DNA of 64,000 nt from Nothophaeocryptopus gaeumannii (lineage: Eukaryota; Ascomycota; Dothideomycetes; Mycosphaerellales; Mycosphaerellaceae), in assembly GCA_031771865.1 (NCBI GenBank), contig JASISA010000041.1, positions 744,001-808,000 of the forward strand. The letters run 5' to 3'. How positions within the stretch are numbered: position 1 is the first letter of the stretch; every line of letters begins with the position of its first letter. The translations under genes and the position numbers were made by a program. Shown here piece by piece: positions 50,150 to 59,850 of this stretch. The notes below the pieces were generated by a model. The model was given only the letters and a program-made list of their open reading frames with translations, had not been told where the DNA came from and did no database searches.

Positions 50150-51465
50150 TCGGGAGATTGCTCACAGCTCCAGATGGGATGATGAAATATAGATGCTTGA
50201 GGATGACGATCTTTTGTTTTGCAATGTCGCGACAGGCAAACCACCGTGGGCGCGTAAGAACTTCATTCAGACGATGTTGTGGAGCACACTGGGAGAGAGG
50301 GGGTGTGTTAGATATCACCAACGAGGTTCGCTCCGAACAGTCTCCGCGCGAAGTGACGCAATCTTTTTTGGGCAACGGTGTCCTTCCGCCAAGGTACCAA
50401 GATATGCGGCCGTGCTTCCTTCCGCCGTCCCAGCAATATCTGCTCTGCATTCCGCGTCCGCCTGGTAAACACATGACGGGGATTTCGATCCGAAGCTTCT
50501 CATCGCCTGGCAGCAGTAGCAGGACTCTTGCAAGTCTCCTAGTCGGAGCTTCACTTCACGGAGTGATAGTAATCATCGGAGCATTCAACGCACAAAGCGT
50601 CAAGCGCGAGAGCGAGGAGCGAGGAGTAGGTTGAAGGCGCGTTGCTGCAAAGTGCAGGCATAATGCTAGTCCCCGCTTCTATGAATAGATTCTGGGCCCA
50701 CTCGATAGCATGGCGAACACGGTAGGTAGTGCCGCCGACGACAAGCAATCAAACAGCAGCTGCTGACACTATAAGAGCTTCGCTACAGCTGCGAAGTCGT
50801 TTAACGGTTAGAGGGGGACCGTCTTTCTGGTTGCAGCCATTATCAGCCACCAGTTCCAGCTCGCCGAATATGTTCCAGATCTAGCAAACGATGCAGTTGG
50901 TTACGGCTGCCTAGTCCCGTACTGCAAAGCATTTGCAGCCTTTGAAGATGTAGAAGCCAAGTACTCTGGTTAGGCTTTGCTAGCTGGACAAGCTGATTTG
51001 AAGTAATTAGGCCAGAGACAGGGAGCGAGTTGCAAATGCTATCTAGTGTGTAGAAAATTAGCATCAATGATATTAGCTCCATTTTATGATCCAGTGCACG
51101 TCTACGACTACTAAGGCCGTATCTGACATTGGACTAATTCGGCTTGTTACGCAGTCTCGTTTTGCTCGAGGTCACATCTAGATCTCCAAGAAGACAGACC
51201 TTGTCGTTCAAACGGCAAAGTAGGACAGAGTCCTCTGACAGTAGGCTTGATATCATGATCATCTTGGAAATGGCTTACGGCTGCGTATATTCTACATTTT
51301 CGTAGGCTACATTTTCGTAGGACTAGAGTGACGACTGTCACATACAAGCCTATGTGGTGAAGTGAAGAGGCAAGGAGCAGTAATTCGATTCTGGATTTTG
51401 TTTGGTATTTGGCTCGGTGCAATTCAATACATGCAAACATGTGTTGACTTTTGCTCGACACGCGC
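50150..51465. other. Intergenic, 1.3 kb, no gene supported
   Basis: A tRNA-like half motif (TCGTTTAACGGTTAGA) occurs near 50797-50812, but no cloverleaf can be built. Otherwise only short frames. Confidence 0.4.
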
Positions 51466-52185
51466 TTAGCACGAAATTCGGCTACATCTCGTTCGCTTGA
51501 AAGCGCGTCTGTCGTCTACTCCAACAAACGTTGACCACGAAGTCTGATCGCCGGTGGCTTCTGGTATGACCAGAGATCCATCTAGCTTGCATATCTTTGG
51601 AGCACAAAGATTTTCGCCCTCTCTGAATTCTCGCATAGCTTCCTTCATCGTGAGTAGACCGTATTCTTCGCACAAGTCAACCGTCTCTCCATAGGTCAGC
51701 CATATCGATGCGCCGACATACGATGACTGACAAATAGTCGGCTGCCAATGCGTTGCGCCCGTTGAGCGTTCCATCACCACGATGCTGCTCCACGGCAAGT
51801 CCGTTGCGAACATGACGTACTCTGAATATGGGAAAACTGCGAGCTGAGCTGTAGGCCATCCGATGGATCTCGGAGGTCTCATCAAGTTCAACAACGGTGT
51901 CTTCAAGACTTCCTGTCGCCGAACCCAGTCGTAATCTACGTACAGTCCCTTTACTGCTGGGGCGCCCCGCATTTCGATCGTTTGATTTTCCGGTAACGGT
52001 GCAGGGAGACTGAGACCTGTGCATTCCAAGAGTTGGGTCAGATTGACCATTGTACCACCTCGTAGCCACCGGATCCCGGCAACAACTGTGATGGAACAAT
52101 TGTTGGTATTAGATCGAGGAAGCTGCTGTCTTAAAGGTTGGAATGCAGCAACCCACTGTTCCGCCAGCCGGTTCAGCTCCGCCAT
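51466..52185 (-). CDS. Hypothetical protein directly downstream of the FHA-pseudokinase
   Basis: 239 aa from the ATG at 52185. The sequence has a mixed helix-strand composition with several Trp and Pro (RPPRSIGWPTAQLAVFPYSE, ATDLPWSSIVVMERSTG), and no family I recognise. The ATG follows the stop of the upstream frame (52195-52197) after only 9 nt. No intron between them satisfies frame and GT-AG rules (candidate GTATAT...AAG joins out of frame). So the two frames are either bicistronic, or the second is made from its own transcript, or a stop codon has split one ancestral gene. Confidence 0.6.
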   Translation of the reverse strand: MAELNRLAEQWVAAFQPLRQQLPRSNTNNCSITVVAGIRWLRGGTMVNLTQLLECTGLSLPAPLPENQTIEMRGAPAVKGLYVDYDWVRRQEVLKTPLLNLMRPPRSIGWPTAQLAVFPYSEYVMFATDLPWSSIVVMERSTGATHWQPTICQSSYVGASIWLTYGETVDLCEEYGLLTMKEAMREFREGENLCAPKICKLDGSLVIPEATGDQTSWSTFVGVDDRRAFKRTRCSRISC

Positions 52186-52194
52186 CTTGATGTA

Positions 52195-53801
52195 TCAGTC
52201 ACTATGGTGTCGCAGTTGCCGTAATATACCACATTGATCGTGGTATGAAATGAGCAAGGGTTGCCTCGTTTTCATATGCCATTTCCACAGTGTGGCAATG
52301 TCACGTACGGACCACTCAGGCTCCTCCTGACTTTCCGAAGATCGTTTCCCATGAATGTCGATCTGCCATGAAAGCTGTGTTGCGAAAAATGGGCCGTGAG
52401 CGCTATCTCCCAACAAAGCCGAGATATGTTCTTGAAATTCGGTAGCGTTTCCAATAGAGGTACAACTGGCTAGCCAGAGGATCTGGTACAGGACAGGGTC
52501 AAGAGGTTTTGACAAACAATCTGGATCCATGAAGCTGCAGTCGATGGGTACCCGCGGTGCTTTTTTGCGGAGTGTGGAAATGAGCACGCGGCCCATCGTC
52601 GCCAGATCTCTTTGGGCAAGAATCGAATATTGTGAGGCCGTATCAAGTGGTTGGGGATCTAGCCAGCGCTCCCAAAGACCGGTCAAGCGATAAATATAGC
52701 GTCCTGACAAGTCTGAATATTGATATGTTATCATTTCCGCTCGAATGCGGCCATGGTAGATTTCCTTCTGCTGAAAGTAGCTCAGTACATTGATCATCTG
52801 GCGAGCGGCGATCCCGAGGTCTCGCTGGGATATGCCATCTACGAGGGACGCAGTCTTCGGGCCATTTTGCTGAACAAGAAGTGTCGGCCTTGTAGATTCC
52901 AAGCTTCCTTGCCGTTGGAAGTCAACACTTGTCATGAGATTGGGGTGCTATGTCTGGGTGTTAGCGATGACGAGCTGGCAGTAGGAACATGTTGGCTCAC
53001 CTGCAGGATCCGCGAGCTATGTTTCATGAAAAATCGCAACATATCGTCACTTCTTTCGGGTTCAAACTCTGTAACCGCGAAGGCGCCACCAGTCCTTGCA
53101 TCGATAGCCACCCATGCTCGATCAGCCCAGGGCAGTCGCCATTGGGTTTCTCGCAGCACAATGTAGCGCGAAGGCTTCTGGACCGTATCCGCATCGTCCA
53201 TCCAACTTGACATAGATTCCGTGACCGAATTTTCTGAAGCCGAGGAGGCTGTGTCGTCAGAAGCAGACTCTCCCACTTTCGTAGAGCCGGCAGGAATGGC
53301 ACGGACACGGTGTAGATCCCATGGTCGGCTCAGGACAACGACCTTTATTGATACGGCCGGTGCTTCGATGTGGTTGGTTGTTAGTGGACAGAGTGCCCAT
53401 CTGTTCTGTGATACAACGTGTGCAAGCCGGGCACCATTTACTATCACACCTTTGTCACTATGGCATACAACGGACCAGATATTCGACTCTGTGTCGCAGC
53501 ATAGACTAAAGTGTCGTCTGCTGATGCCATAGTTTCTCGGAAGGCTCACATGAACTTCAGATCCTCGGCCAAAATCTATCGATTTGCAAGTAGCATAGAC
53601 CAAATAGACATAAGGATGCTGTGGGGCGGGGGTGTCTCCATCCGACTCATCTTGATCGATGGTGTCTCGAGACATGACATCTTCGCGGTGCAACAGTGGG
53701 CCTCCGGGGCAAGGGAGAGTCGTAGCAAGGTGATGACCGAAGCGTAGGATGAGCGCAGATTCTGGGGGCAGATGGGAAATATCGAGTTCATCCATAGCCA
53801 A
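52195..53801 (-). CDS. FHA domain-pseudokinase fusion
   Basis: Two exons (53801-53001 and 52947-52195) with a 53-nt GTGAGC...TAG intron in phase 0 give 517 aa. The FHA domain, which binds phospho-Thr, spans about residues 70-130: FGRGSEVHVSLP, the SRRH motif (YGISRRHFSL) and GVIVNGARL. A Ser-rich linker follows. The kinase-like domain starts AWVAIDARTGGAFAVTEFEP, where the ATP-binding Lys is Thr. RILQHPNL crosses the intron joint. The catalytic loop is YHGRIRAEMI (HRD Asp and Asn lost), and the DFG motif is replaced (YRLTGLW). All three catalytic positions are gone, so it should be inactive. FHA-kinases of the Rad53/Dun1 type have this order, and this may be a derived pseudo-enzyme of that kind. 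Confidence 0.85.
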
Positions 53802-54041
53802 AGTATAGCACTAGATCGAGAATAAAACAACATTGCGGGCAGCCGCTGCATTACATATACTCAGCCAGCAATGCACCTGGCACTGCCGGTCGGCCTGTAG
53901 GGTGCTGGAGCGATTCCCGGCCTCATCTCATTGGAGCTTTCCAACCACTAGTGCGACACGGGACGGGACGGCGAATCACTTGGCGCCCGGTGTCATGGCC
54001 GTGCATCTTCAATCTTGAACCAGTACTTATCCCACAACAAC
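53802..54041. promoter_or_regulatory. Divergent promoter, FHA-pseudokinase and small gene at 54042
   Basis: 240 bp between two divergent start codons, too short for separate long promoters. No specific motif identified. Confidence 0.4.
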
Positions 54042-54443
54042 ATGGAGACACTGCGTAAATATCAGGAGCTATTGAGCTGGATACAACTCGCCTTCGAATC
54101 ATGTGGAGGCGAGGGCTGTGCTCCCGACGATTTCATGTGGCCCGACATATTCGACTTCGTCAAGGACAAGGCACTGGACATGACAGCTCTCCCAGCAGAT
54201 CAGCTCGACAACTATGCGACTCTGAGCACAGATGCCGCCGCTTCTGAGTGCCAGCTCCCGAGCCCAGCCAGCTCAACCACCCGCGCTTCACGACTATCTC
54301 CTCCATCCGCTACTCCTCCGAAGCATACTCTTCGCCGATCCTCGCGGAAGCGAAAACGGTGCGAAACAGATGAACATGATGCGGATAACGTCACGAGAAA
54401 CTGCAGATCGCAAGCGAGATGCAAGAAAGCGAAGGCCAGATGA
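54042..54443 (+). CDS. Small nuclear-like hypothetical protein
   Basis: 133 aa from the ATG at 54042 (METLRKYQELLSWIQLAFES); an ATG nine codons upstream is possible. The N-terminal half is helical and acidic (DDFMWPDIFDFVKDKALD). The C-terminal half is Ser/Pro-rich, then strongly basic (TLRRSSRKRKRCETDEHD and ARCKKAKAR), a good bipartite nuclear signal. Family unknown. Confidence 0.5.
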   Translation: METLRKYQELLSWIQLAFESCGGEGCAPDDFMWPDIFDFVKDKALDMTALPADQLDNYATLSTDAAASECQLPSPASSTTRASRLSPPSATPPKHTLRRSSRKRKRCETDEHDADNVTRNCRSQARCKKAKAR

Positions 54444-55099
54444 AATGACCGGGGTCTTTGAGGACACGATCTTCGCCGACCACGTCAGACCCGTGCAATC
54501 CCTAGGGAAAGAGTGTGTGCTTTGCGATTTCAAGGCGGGCCTGACACAACCGTAGGAGCGATTCGCAGGGGCAATAATGAGGTGTTCTTGTAGGAGGGGA
54601 GGGAAAAGATAATAGGGCACATGCTCACGCAACCTTGTGACGGTCCTGCCCGGCTCGTGGACATCAATTCGCTACTTCGGCTGTGTCTTCGTGCGCCACG
54701 ATACTCACGAGTCGCTGGGTCGTGCGCTACTCCACCGACCGCTTCAACTGCGAGACAGCGAGGTTCCTGGTGCAACATGGTCTTCAGGACGACGGCAACG
54801 GTCACGCCATTTGTTATCTACCTCCAGTACGCAGCCTGGACATGTGTCAGCTGGCTCCGCGATTCGCGTTCTTGGTTCCACGCCACGCAACGATCTTTGC
54901 GTCGTTCGAACTTACCATGCGACGCGACGTTTCCTGTTGCCCAGCCGACAACTTGCACGACATACAAGCACTCCTACAGTCGCAGCATCTGAAGCACATG
55001 ATCTGTGTTGTTGCACTTTCAGGTCCTATCATGGTGCGCCACGTTCATTCGTAACGCAAATGCCTAGCGAGAAGCGGTCTGCTTTCCGAGCACACCACT
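54444..55099. other. Intergenic beside a LINE relic, no gene supported
   Basis: Overlapping frames are open on both strands, but none resembles a known protein. Some could be eroded LINE sequence continuing from 55100. Confidence 0.4.
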
Positions 55100-55640
55100 G
55101 TTGCCGCCCTTAAGAGCAGCCGACCTTCCCAATTCAGCGATAAAGCCTCCAACCTCGTTGCACTTCGGATCGTTCCTCGAAGCGGACGAGCGACCGAATC
55201 GCTGCCTGGTTGTCTGTCCAGATGGCGATGCGTCGTCGGCTGTAAGCTCCATTATCCGCGATGTCCTGCGCGATCTTCAGTGCGAGGGTGGTGCCTTGCG
55301 GCTCTGCGCCGGCTCCGGTGGCAATGGCCTCCGTTCCCCTGTACGTACTTTCCGTTCCCGCTGCCGTGGGTATAGATGCAGATGGTGTCATGCCTGCTGC
55401 GGGCGTCTTCTATATTGTCAACGTAGATCTCCGGCCCCGTCCGCCATGGTTGTGAGATACAGGGTGGTATATACTCCTCGGCAGAAGGGTGGAGAAACTG
55501 TTGTGTTGTCGACCAGGATCACGTTGCAATGTGTCGTCAGCTTTGTCTCATTGGTCAGGCGATCGCGGGTCAGGCGTTTGCGACACCCCAAATTCATTGC
55601 TAGGGTCGATCGCACATAGGACAGCTACGCCCACTTCAGC
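55100..55640 (-). mobile_element. Tad1-like LINE relic: RNase H region with frameshifts
   Basis: Minus-strand pieces in different frames line up with the end of reverse transcriptase and the RNase H domain of fungal Tad-type non-LTR elements. RKRLTRDRLTNETKLTTH is followed by WRTGPEIYVDNIEDARSRHD, then TICIYTHGSG. A frame change follows, then GTTLALKIAQDI and IAIWTDNQAAIRSLV. The first RNase H catalytic Asp (YTDGS in active elements) is His here. Frame changes between each piece show it is long dead. No 3' tail or target-site duplication could be located. Confidence 0.75.
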
Positions 55641-55685
55641 AGGTAACTCCCCGAAAAGCTCACCTTTCATTCCTTGTTACCTCCA

Positions 55686-56688
55686 ATGGATACATCACTG
55701 GCTTTCGACGATGCTGAGATGCATCGCATACTGTTCTCGGCCGATCCTCCATTAGGAGAACTGCCGACCTTCGAGCATGTTGAAGACTCACCGTCTCATG
55801 GCGTGCAAACGCAGCCTCTCATGGCCTCCGACCCCAATGTTCGGGCTTTTGAGGCCATCTGCAATGCAGGTGGTGGAGATCGCGCGTCCGTACAACACTT
55901 GCTGCACACTGGCACGAGTCCCCGAGATCTTCAGTCCTGTCTAACAAGAGCTGCTCAGTCTGGTCAAGATGATTTAGTACAAAGGCTTCTGTCTGCCGGC
56001 GTGCCCCCGAGTCTTGGGGCGGTCAAGGCCGCTATCGCTAGAGAGTCGGTTCTACTGCTCTCCCTGTTCTTGAAGCATGGGTGGAACATCAACGAGGAAG
56101 AGGCGTGGTGCATTCCTCCACTCCTGTCGTATGTGTAAAGCACTATCAACGCTACGTCTGCTGACGGAACACCGCAGATTTGCTATATACACGAACGTAT
56201 CCGCGTCTCTCGTCGCTTGCCTCCTTGACAACGGGGCTGATCCAAATGCGACCTGCCAGATGGATATCACACCTCTGTCAACAGCTGTTGAGGGAGCACG
56301 ATACCTGGTGGTCGAGCAGTTGTTCAAGCACTGTCCTTCTACTACGGTCTTCCGAGGTCAACTCCTCCACTTTGCAGCCGGCCGACACGAACCGGAAGAC
56401 TATGATCTGATTCTGCGGCTGGTCCTTCATCGATGTCCGAACGAAATCAATGCCCTGATGTACCAAGATCACTGCTTCTCATATGAGGTTCGCAAGGTTG
56501 TAGGCTTGGGCACTCCTCTTCACGAGGCTGCAAGAATTGGAAGGTTGAGCGGTGTTCAGATCCTGATCGCAAACGGTGCCCACACATGGATACGAAACTC
56601 TGATGGGAAGACGGCGCTCGAAGTGGCAGAGCGTGAACAGAACACCGCTGTTGCAAACGAGCTTCGGTCGCATGAAGGGACTACATAG
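55686..56688 (+). CDS. Ankyrin-repeat protein
   Basis: Two exons (55686-56128 and 56178-56688) with a 49-nt GTATGT...CAG intron containing GCTGAC give 317 aa. At least four ankyrin units: LQSCLTRAAQSGQDDLVQRL (then LSAGVPP), AVKAAIARESVLLLSLFLKH, LVACLLDNGADPNATCQMDI (then TPLSTAV), and GTPLHEAARIGRLSGVQILI (then ANGAHTW, and DGKTALEVA). Ankyrin repeats stack to form a protein-binding surface; no second domain is present. The ATG at 55686 (MDTSLAFDDAEMHR) is the natural start. It sits directly next to the LINE relic and appears intact. Confidence 0.85.
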
Positions 56689-57133
56689 AACCCCCCACTC
56701 TCCCCAGGAAGCTTTCGAGTATCCTCTCCGAAACCATCAGGAGTCTATGCACTTAATGAAACAGTGCGTCTAAGTTCATTCCAATGGTAGCTTGCCTGAC
56801 TATTGCAGGTCTGCCGGACCGCACTGCCCTGCTTCAAGAGTTGACAGAAGCACAGGTAGAATGCGAAATTGGAGTTGCGAGTGAAGCCTTTCATAAGAAG
56901 GACAGCGATGATGCATGTATTGACTAAGTGATAATGCACGATTCCTTGAATTGCAATCCATTTCCTCGTTAGCACCAACAATTTCCCCGCCCAATGATCA
57001 CAGCAAAAGACTTCTGGTGTTATGAAGTGTCGCTCCGCGAACGTCCTGCTGATTCTTCGGTATGTCATCCTCGCATATGTATGTATGTCCATGCCTTGCC
57101 TAGAAATACGAAGTCCAACATTTCCTGCCCCGG
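56689..57133. other. Gap between convergent genes, no gene seen
   Basis: About 445 bp. Short frames only. Confidence 0.45.
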
Positions 57134-57679
57134 CTAATTGATGGGAACGCTGTTCAAGTACACGGTAGGCATGCGGCCTCGTGTAGCAGCATGAATTATG
57201 ATGCTCGAGTGACCCACTGGACGCGAGACACTTGCATCCAGTACTCTGTAGTCCTTCCAGGTAACGGAAAGTCTCAGGTTGGCAAAGAAGCTATTGATGA
57301 GTCGTATGACATCACCCATCGCTGGGTTATTGTTGTAGATGCCGGCCACAACGAAGGTCTGAGTAGAGGAAAATTTGGCGCGATGCGTTTGGTAAAGGCG
57401 TGATACTTCCAGAAGTAGGCTTTGTGCATTTCGAAGGCCCGTGTGTGGATCCCTAGCCAGCGACTCTCTTGTTGTTCCTGGTGGTACTGGAGCAATGTGA
57501 GCCAGAATTCCAGCTTGAGGTGAGACAACAACAACTCCAGTACACCCATTCAGGTTGCCAGTCGCTAGGTACTCAACGGCTGTCTCTGGTGGCCAGAAGG
57601 CGATGTCGACGCTGTTCATAGCGACAATGACCCTCCGCTGTTCTTGCAAATCCAGAACGCCTTGAAAACTGGGCGGCAT
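57134..57679 (-). CDS. Fungal hypothetical protein
   Basis: Single exon, 181 aa. Folded-looking throughout: VAMNSVDIAFWPPETAVEYL, NLNGCTGVVVVSPQAGILAH, a helix (NAQSLLLEVSRLYQTHRAKF), TQTFVVAGIYNNNPAMGDVI and RMPTVYLNSVPIN. I have a sense of similar small fungal proteins with a CT(A/G)VxVVS...GAILAHI core of unknown role, but no family name. The pattern of strands around a helix resembles a roadblock- or profilin-like alpha-beta fold; this is speculation. A start 20 codons later (MNSVDIAF) is possible. Confidence 0.65.
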   Translation of the reverse strand: MPPSFQGVLDLQEQRRVIVAMNSVDIAFWPPETAVEYLATGNLNGCTGVVVVSPQAGILAHIAPVPPGTTRESLARDPHTGLRNAQSLLLEVSRLYQTHRAKFSSTQTFVVAGIYNNNPAMGDVIRLINSFFANLRLSVTWKDYRVLDASVSRPVGHSSIIIHAATRGRMPTVYLNSVPIN

Positions 57680-58297
57680 GTCGGGTGCATAAGTTGCTCA
57701 GGGCTGCAAAGGGATCGGAGTGGAATGATCCAACTCACTCCCACAAGTATCTGACTGTCTGCACTATATCCTTCGAAGGGAAAGCTGTTGGGTGGCGTAG
57801 GCCGCTAACTAGCATGGATGAGCACAAGAGGGCCCCTTCGCAATGGATCGTTCGCCATGCGAGCAAGCTGATGTCCCTCTTCCCTTTGTCCAGCAATTTC
57901 CTTCAGCCCCATGGCATGCCTTCTGATAGGAGTTAGCATGGATTCATATCACTAGCTAAACAAGGAGTTGCGAGGTATGGTCCAGTAACCATCAAATCCC
58001 TCGGCATGGAAGCAGTGGAGCCTCCGAGAAATGGTACAGGCAAAATCTCGGCAAGGCGGCGTCGGGTGTGGGTGAGTGGAGAGCTGTATAGATGTTAAGG
58101 GCCCAGTCTTCTCACTGCCCCGTTTGACAACCTGCAACAGTCGAAGCTCACGTTTTGATCCACGGACTACTGGCCAAAGACATCTGGCGCCAGGACTGAC
58201 ACCGAAGATTAACAAGTTCGCCGGACTCGGAGGCATGGTTTGTTGTAATGAAGTTCTGCGAAATATAAATATTGTGATTTGCAGATAAGTCCCAAGG
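57680..58297. other. Intergenic, no gene seen
   Basis: Upstream of the 57134-57679 gene. No recognised feature. Confidence 0.4.
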
Positions 58298-58861
58298 CTA
58301 GATACCTTTGTAGGTTTTGAGACCAGATCTCTTCCAAGACTTATTGGTTGAGGACGGGGTACACACCACTTCTACGTCTAGTCTACTAAACAGAAACCAC
58401 CAAGGCAAGGACGGCGACACAGGCACCACTACCGGCACGAAGACCTCGGGGTAACAATCGCTCCTTGGGCCACTACACGGCTGGCTCTCCCTGTAGTCTG
58501 AGTGCAGCGGCGGCGGCAGCGGCTGTCGACCCTTGCGAGTAATCGTTCGCGGAGTGTCCTGCACCGGTGGAACGCTGTCCGCGTGGACAGCCTCCGCTAG
58601 CAGGCCCGCTGCAGCAGTTCTGTCATCACTGGACAATCGCTTGCGAGGCGACCGGCGCAAAGACAAAGACGCCGGCCGTGTGGGTCTCGGGGGTCCAAAC
58701 GGCGGTTTCGCAGGCCGGCAATGACGACGCCACTGGTGGACTGGAAGGAGGAGGGCTAAAAGACATTGCGATACTGCGACACAATGGCGATTTGAAGAGG
58801 TATTGCCACTGCAAGATATGAGACAATATTCATTGCGCTCACCCCGCTGCCAAGATTGCAC
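58298..58861 (-). CDS. Pro/Arg/Ser-rich open frame, doubtful gene
   Basis: 187 codons. The middle part (RPAKPPFGPPRPTRPASLSL, then RRSPRKRLSSDDRTAAAG) looks like disordered fungal protein. The two ends, a Cys-rich start and a Trp-rich end, do not. A rival frame on the same strand (58826-58626) is also Pro-rich. I could not find introns that settle the matter. Confidence 0.3.
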   Translation of the reverse strand: MQSWQRGERNEYCLISCSGNTSSNRHCVAVSQCLLALLLPVHQWRRHCRPAKPPFGPPRPTRPASLSLRRSPRKRLSSDDRTAAAGLLAEAVHADSVPPVQDTPRTITRKGRQPLPPPLHSDYRESQPCSGPRSDCYPEVFVPVVVPVSPSLPWWFLFSRLDVEVVCTPSSTNKSWKRSGLKTYKGI

Positions 58862-59202
58862 TCTCTTTTGCTAGCGTTCTCTGACGCTCGCAACAAGGTA
58901 GGAAGCCCCAAAGTACATCGACTACGAAACAGTTCCTGCCTACGCGTGCTTAAGCCTCGAACAAGTGCAGACGGGCTCATGCGAAACATGCGGTAATGTA
59001 TTGCGGTACTTACGCTACGCGGCCTGAACAATCACTCACTACCTTCAATGACTTTGACTGTATAGGAGAACGTGCTACAAATTGAAGCCGATTTGCTATT
59101 CATTGGCAAGGTCAACATGATCTATTCCCTTTGCGCGATAGCTGCCTGTGTCTGCTTGTGAACATTACCCGTGAGCGGTGCCTTCGCTGTTGAATTTTCC
59201 TG
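58862..59202. other. Intergenic, no gene seen
   Basis: About 340 bp with no supported feature. Confidence 0.4.
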
Positions 59203-59850
59203 CTACGAACTGCCCAAGTCGTTATCTGAGATCAAGTCCTCGTTCAGAACTTGGTCCTGTCTCAAAAGGCTCTTTCCTTGCGACCCAGAAATCCTGATCG
59301 GGTCTCTTTCAGAAGAATCATATGCCCCGAAATCTACACTCGCCATGTTATTGACTAGGGCTGAGGGCGACAGCTTGGCTCTTTTACATGGTTTGGGTTG
59401 TACGTTCTTGCTCGGATGCGAACGTTTCTTCGTTGTAACCTCTTTGGCGTGAACAGAACGGATTGACATGCGACTGGCTGTCGCTACTATGGCGTGGGCT
59501 TCGTCGACTGGCTCCACAAGTAGCGCATCCTGCGGGTAGTGCCTTCTGCAGGTCATAACGTGCTCTTTGAGCACTCGCTGGCTAGCATCCTCCGTACTGG
59601 TGTTCTGGCCTGACCGAGGCTCATAGCTTGGAATTCCGTGACGTGCTTCAAGATGTGCCCAGAATGCTTCTCGAGAGACAACATGCTCAGTGCAAAATGG
59701 ATGAGGACATGTAGAAGGCCAATCTATAGTACCCAAATGGCATCATACAAGATAAGAGTGGAGATCATTCAGGTTCTGAAACTGATATCGTCTCTTCCTT
59801 GGTTCCAGAGTGACATCGCTAATACAAGAATCGCACTTGGAAGCCAACAT
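59203..59850 (-). pseudogene. C2H2 zinc-finger protein fragment with in-frame stop
   Basis: From the ATG at 59850 the minus-strand frame reads CDSCISDVTLEPRKRRYQFQ and NLNDLHSYL, hits TGA at 59743-59745, and continues in the same frame with WPSTCPHPFCTEHVVSREAF, then WAHLEARHGIPSYEP. The CxxxxC...HxxxxH after the stop is the C2H2 finger near the end of a large group of fungal proteins, some also carrying a FluG domain, where the CxxC-containing piece before it is also usual. The rest of such proteins (several hundred residues) is not found upstream. The C-terminal tail after the finger is long and basic (KKRSHPSKNV, KRAKLSPS). A decayed fragment is most likely. Confidence 0.55.

Noticed and set aside
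50790..50850. tRNA D-arm-like TCGTTTAACGGTTAGA
   Set aside because: The D-stem has a G-G clash, no anticodon stem forms, and no 3' half was found within 300 bp.
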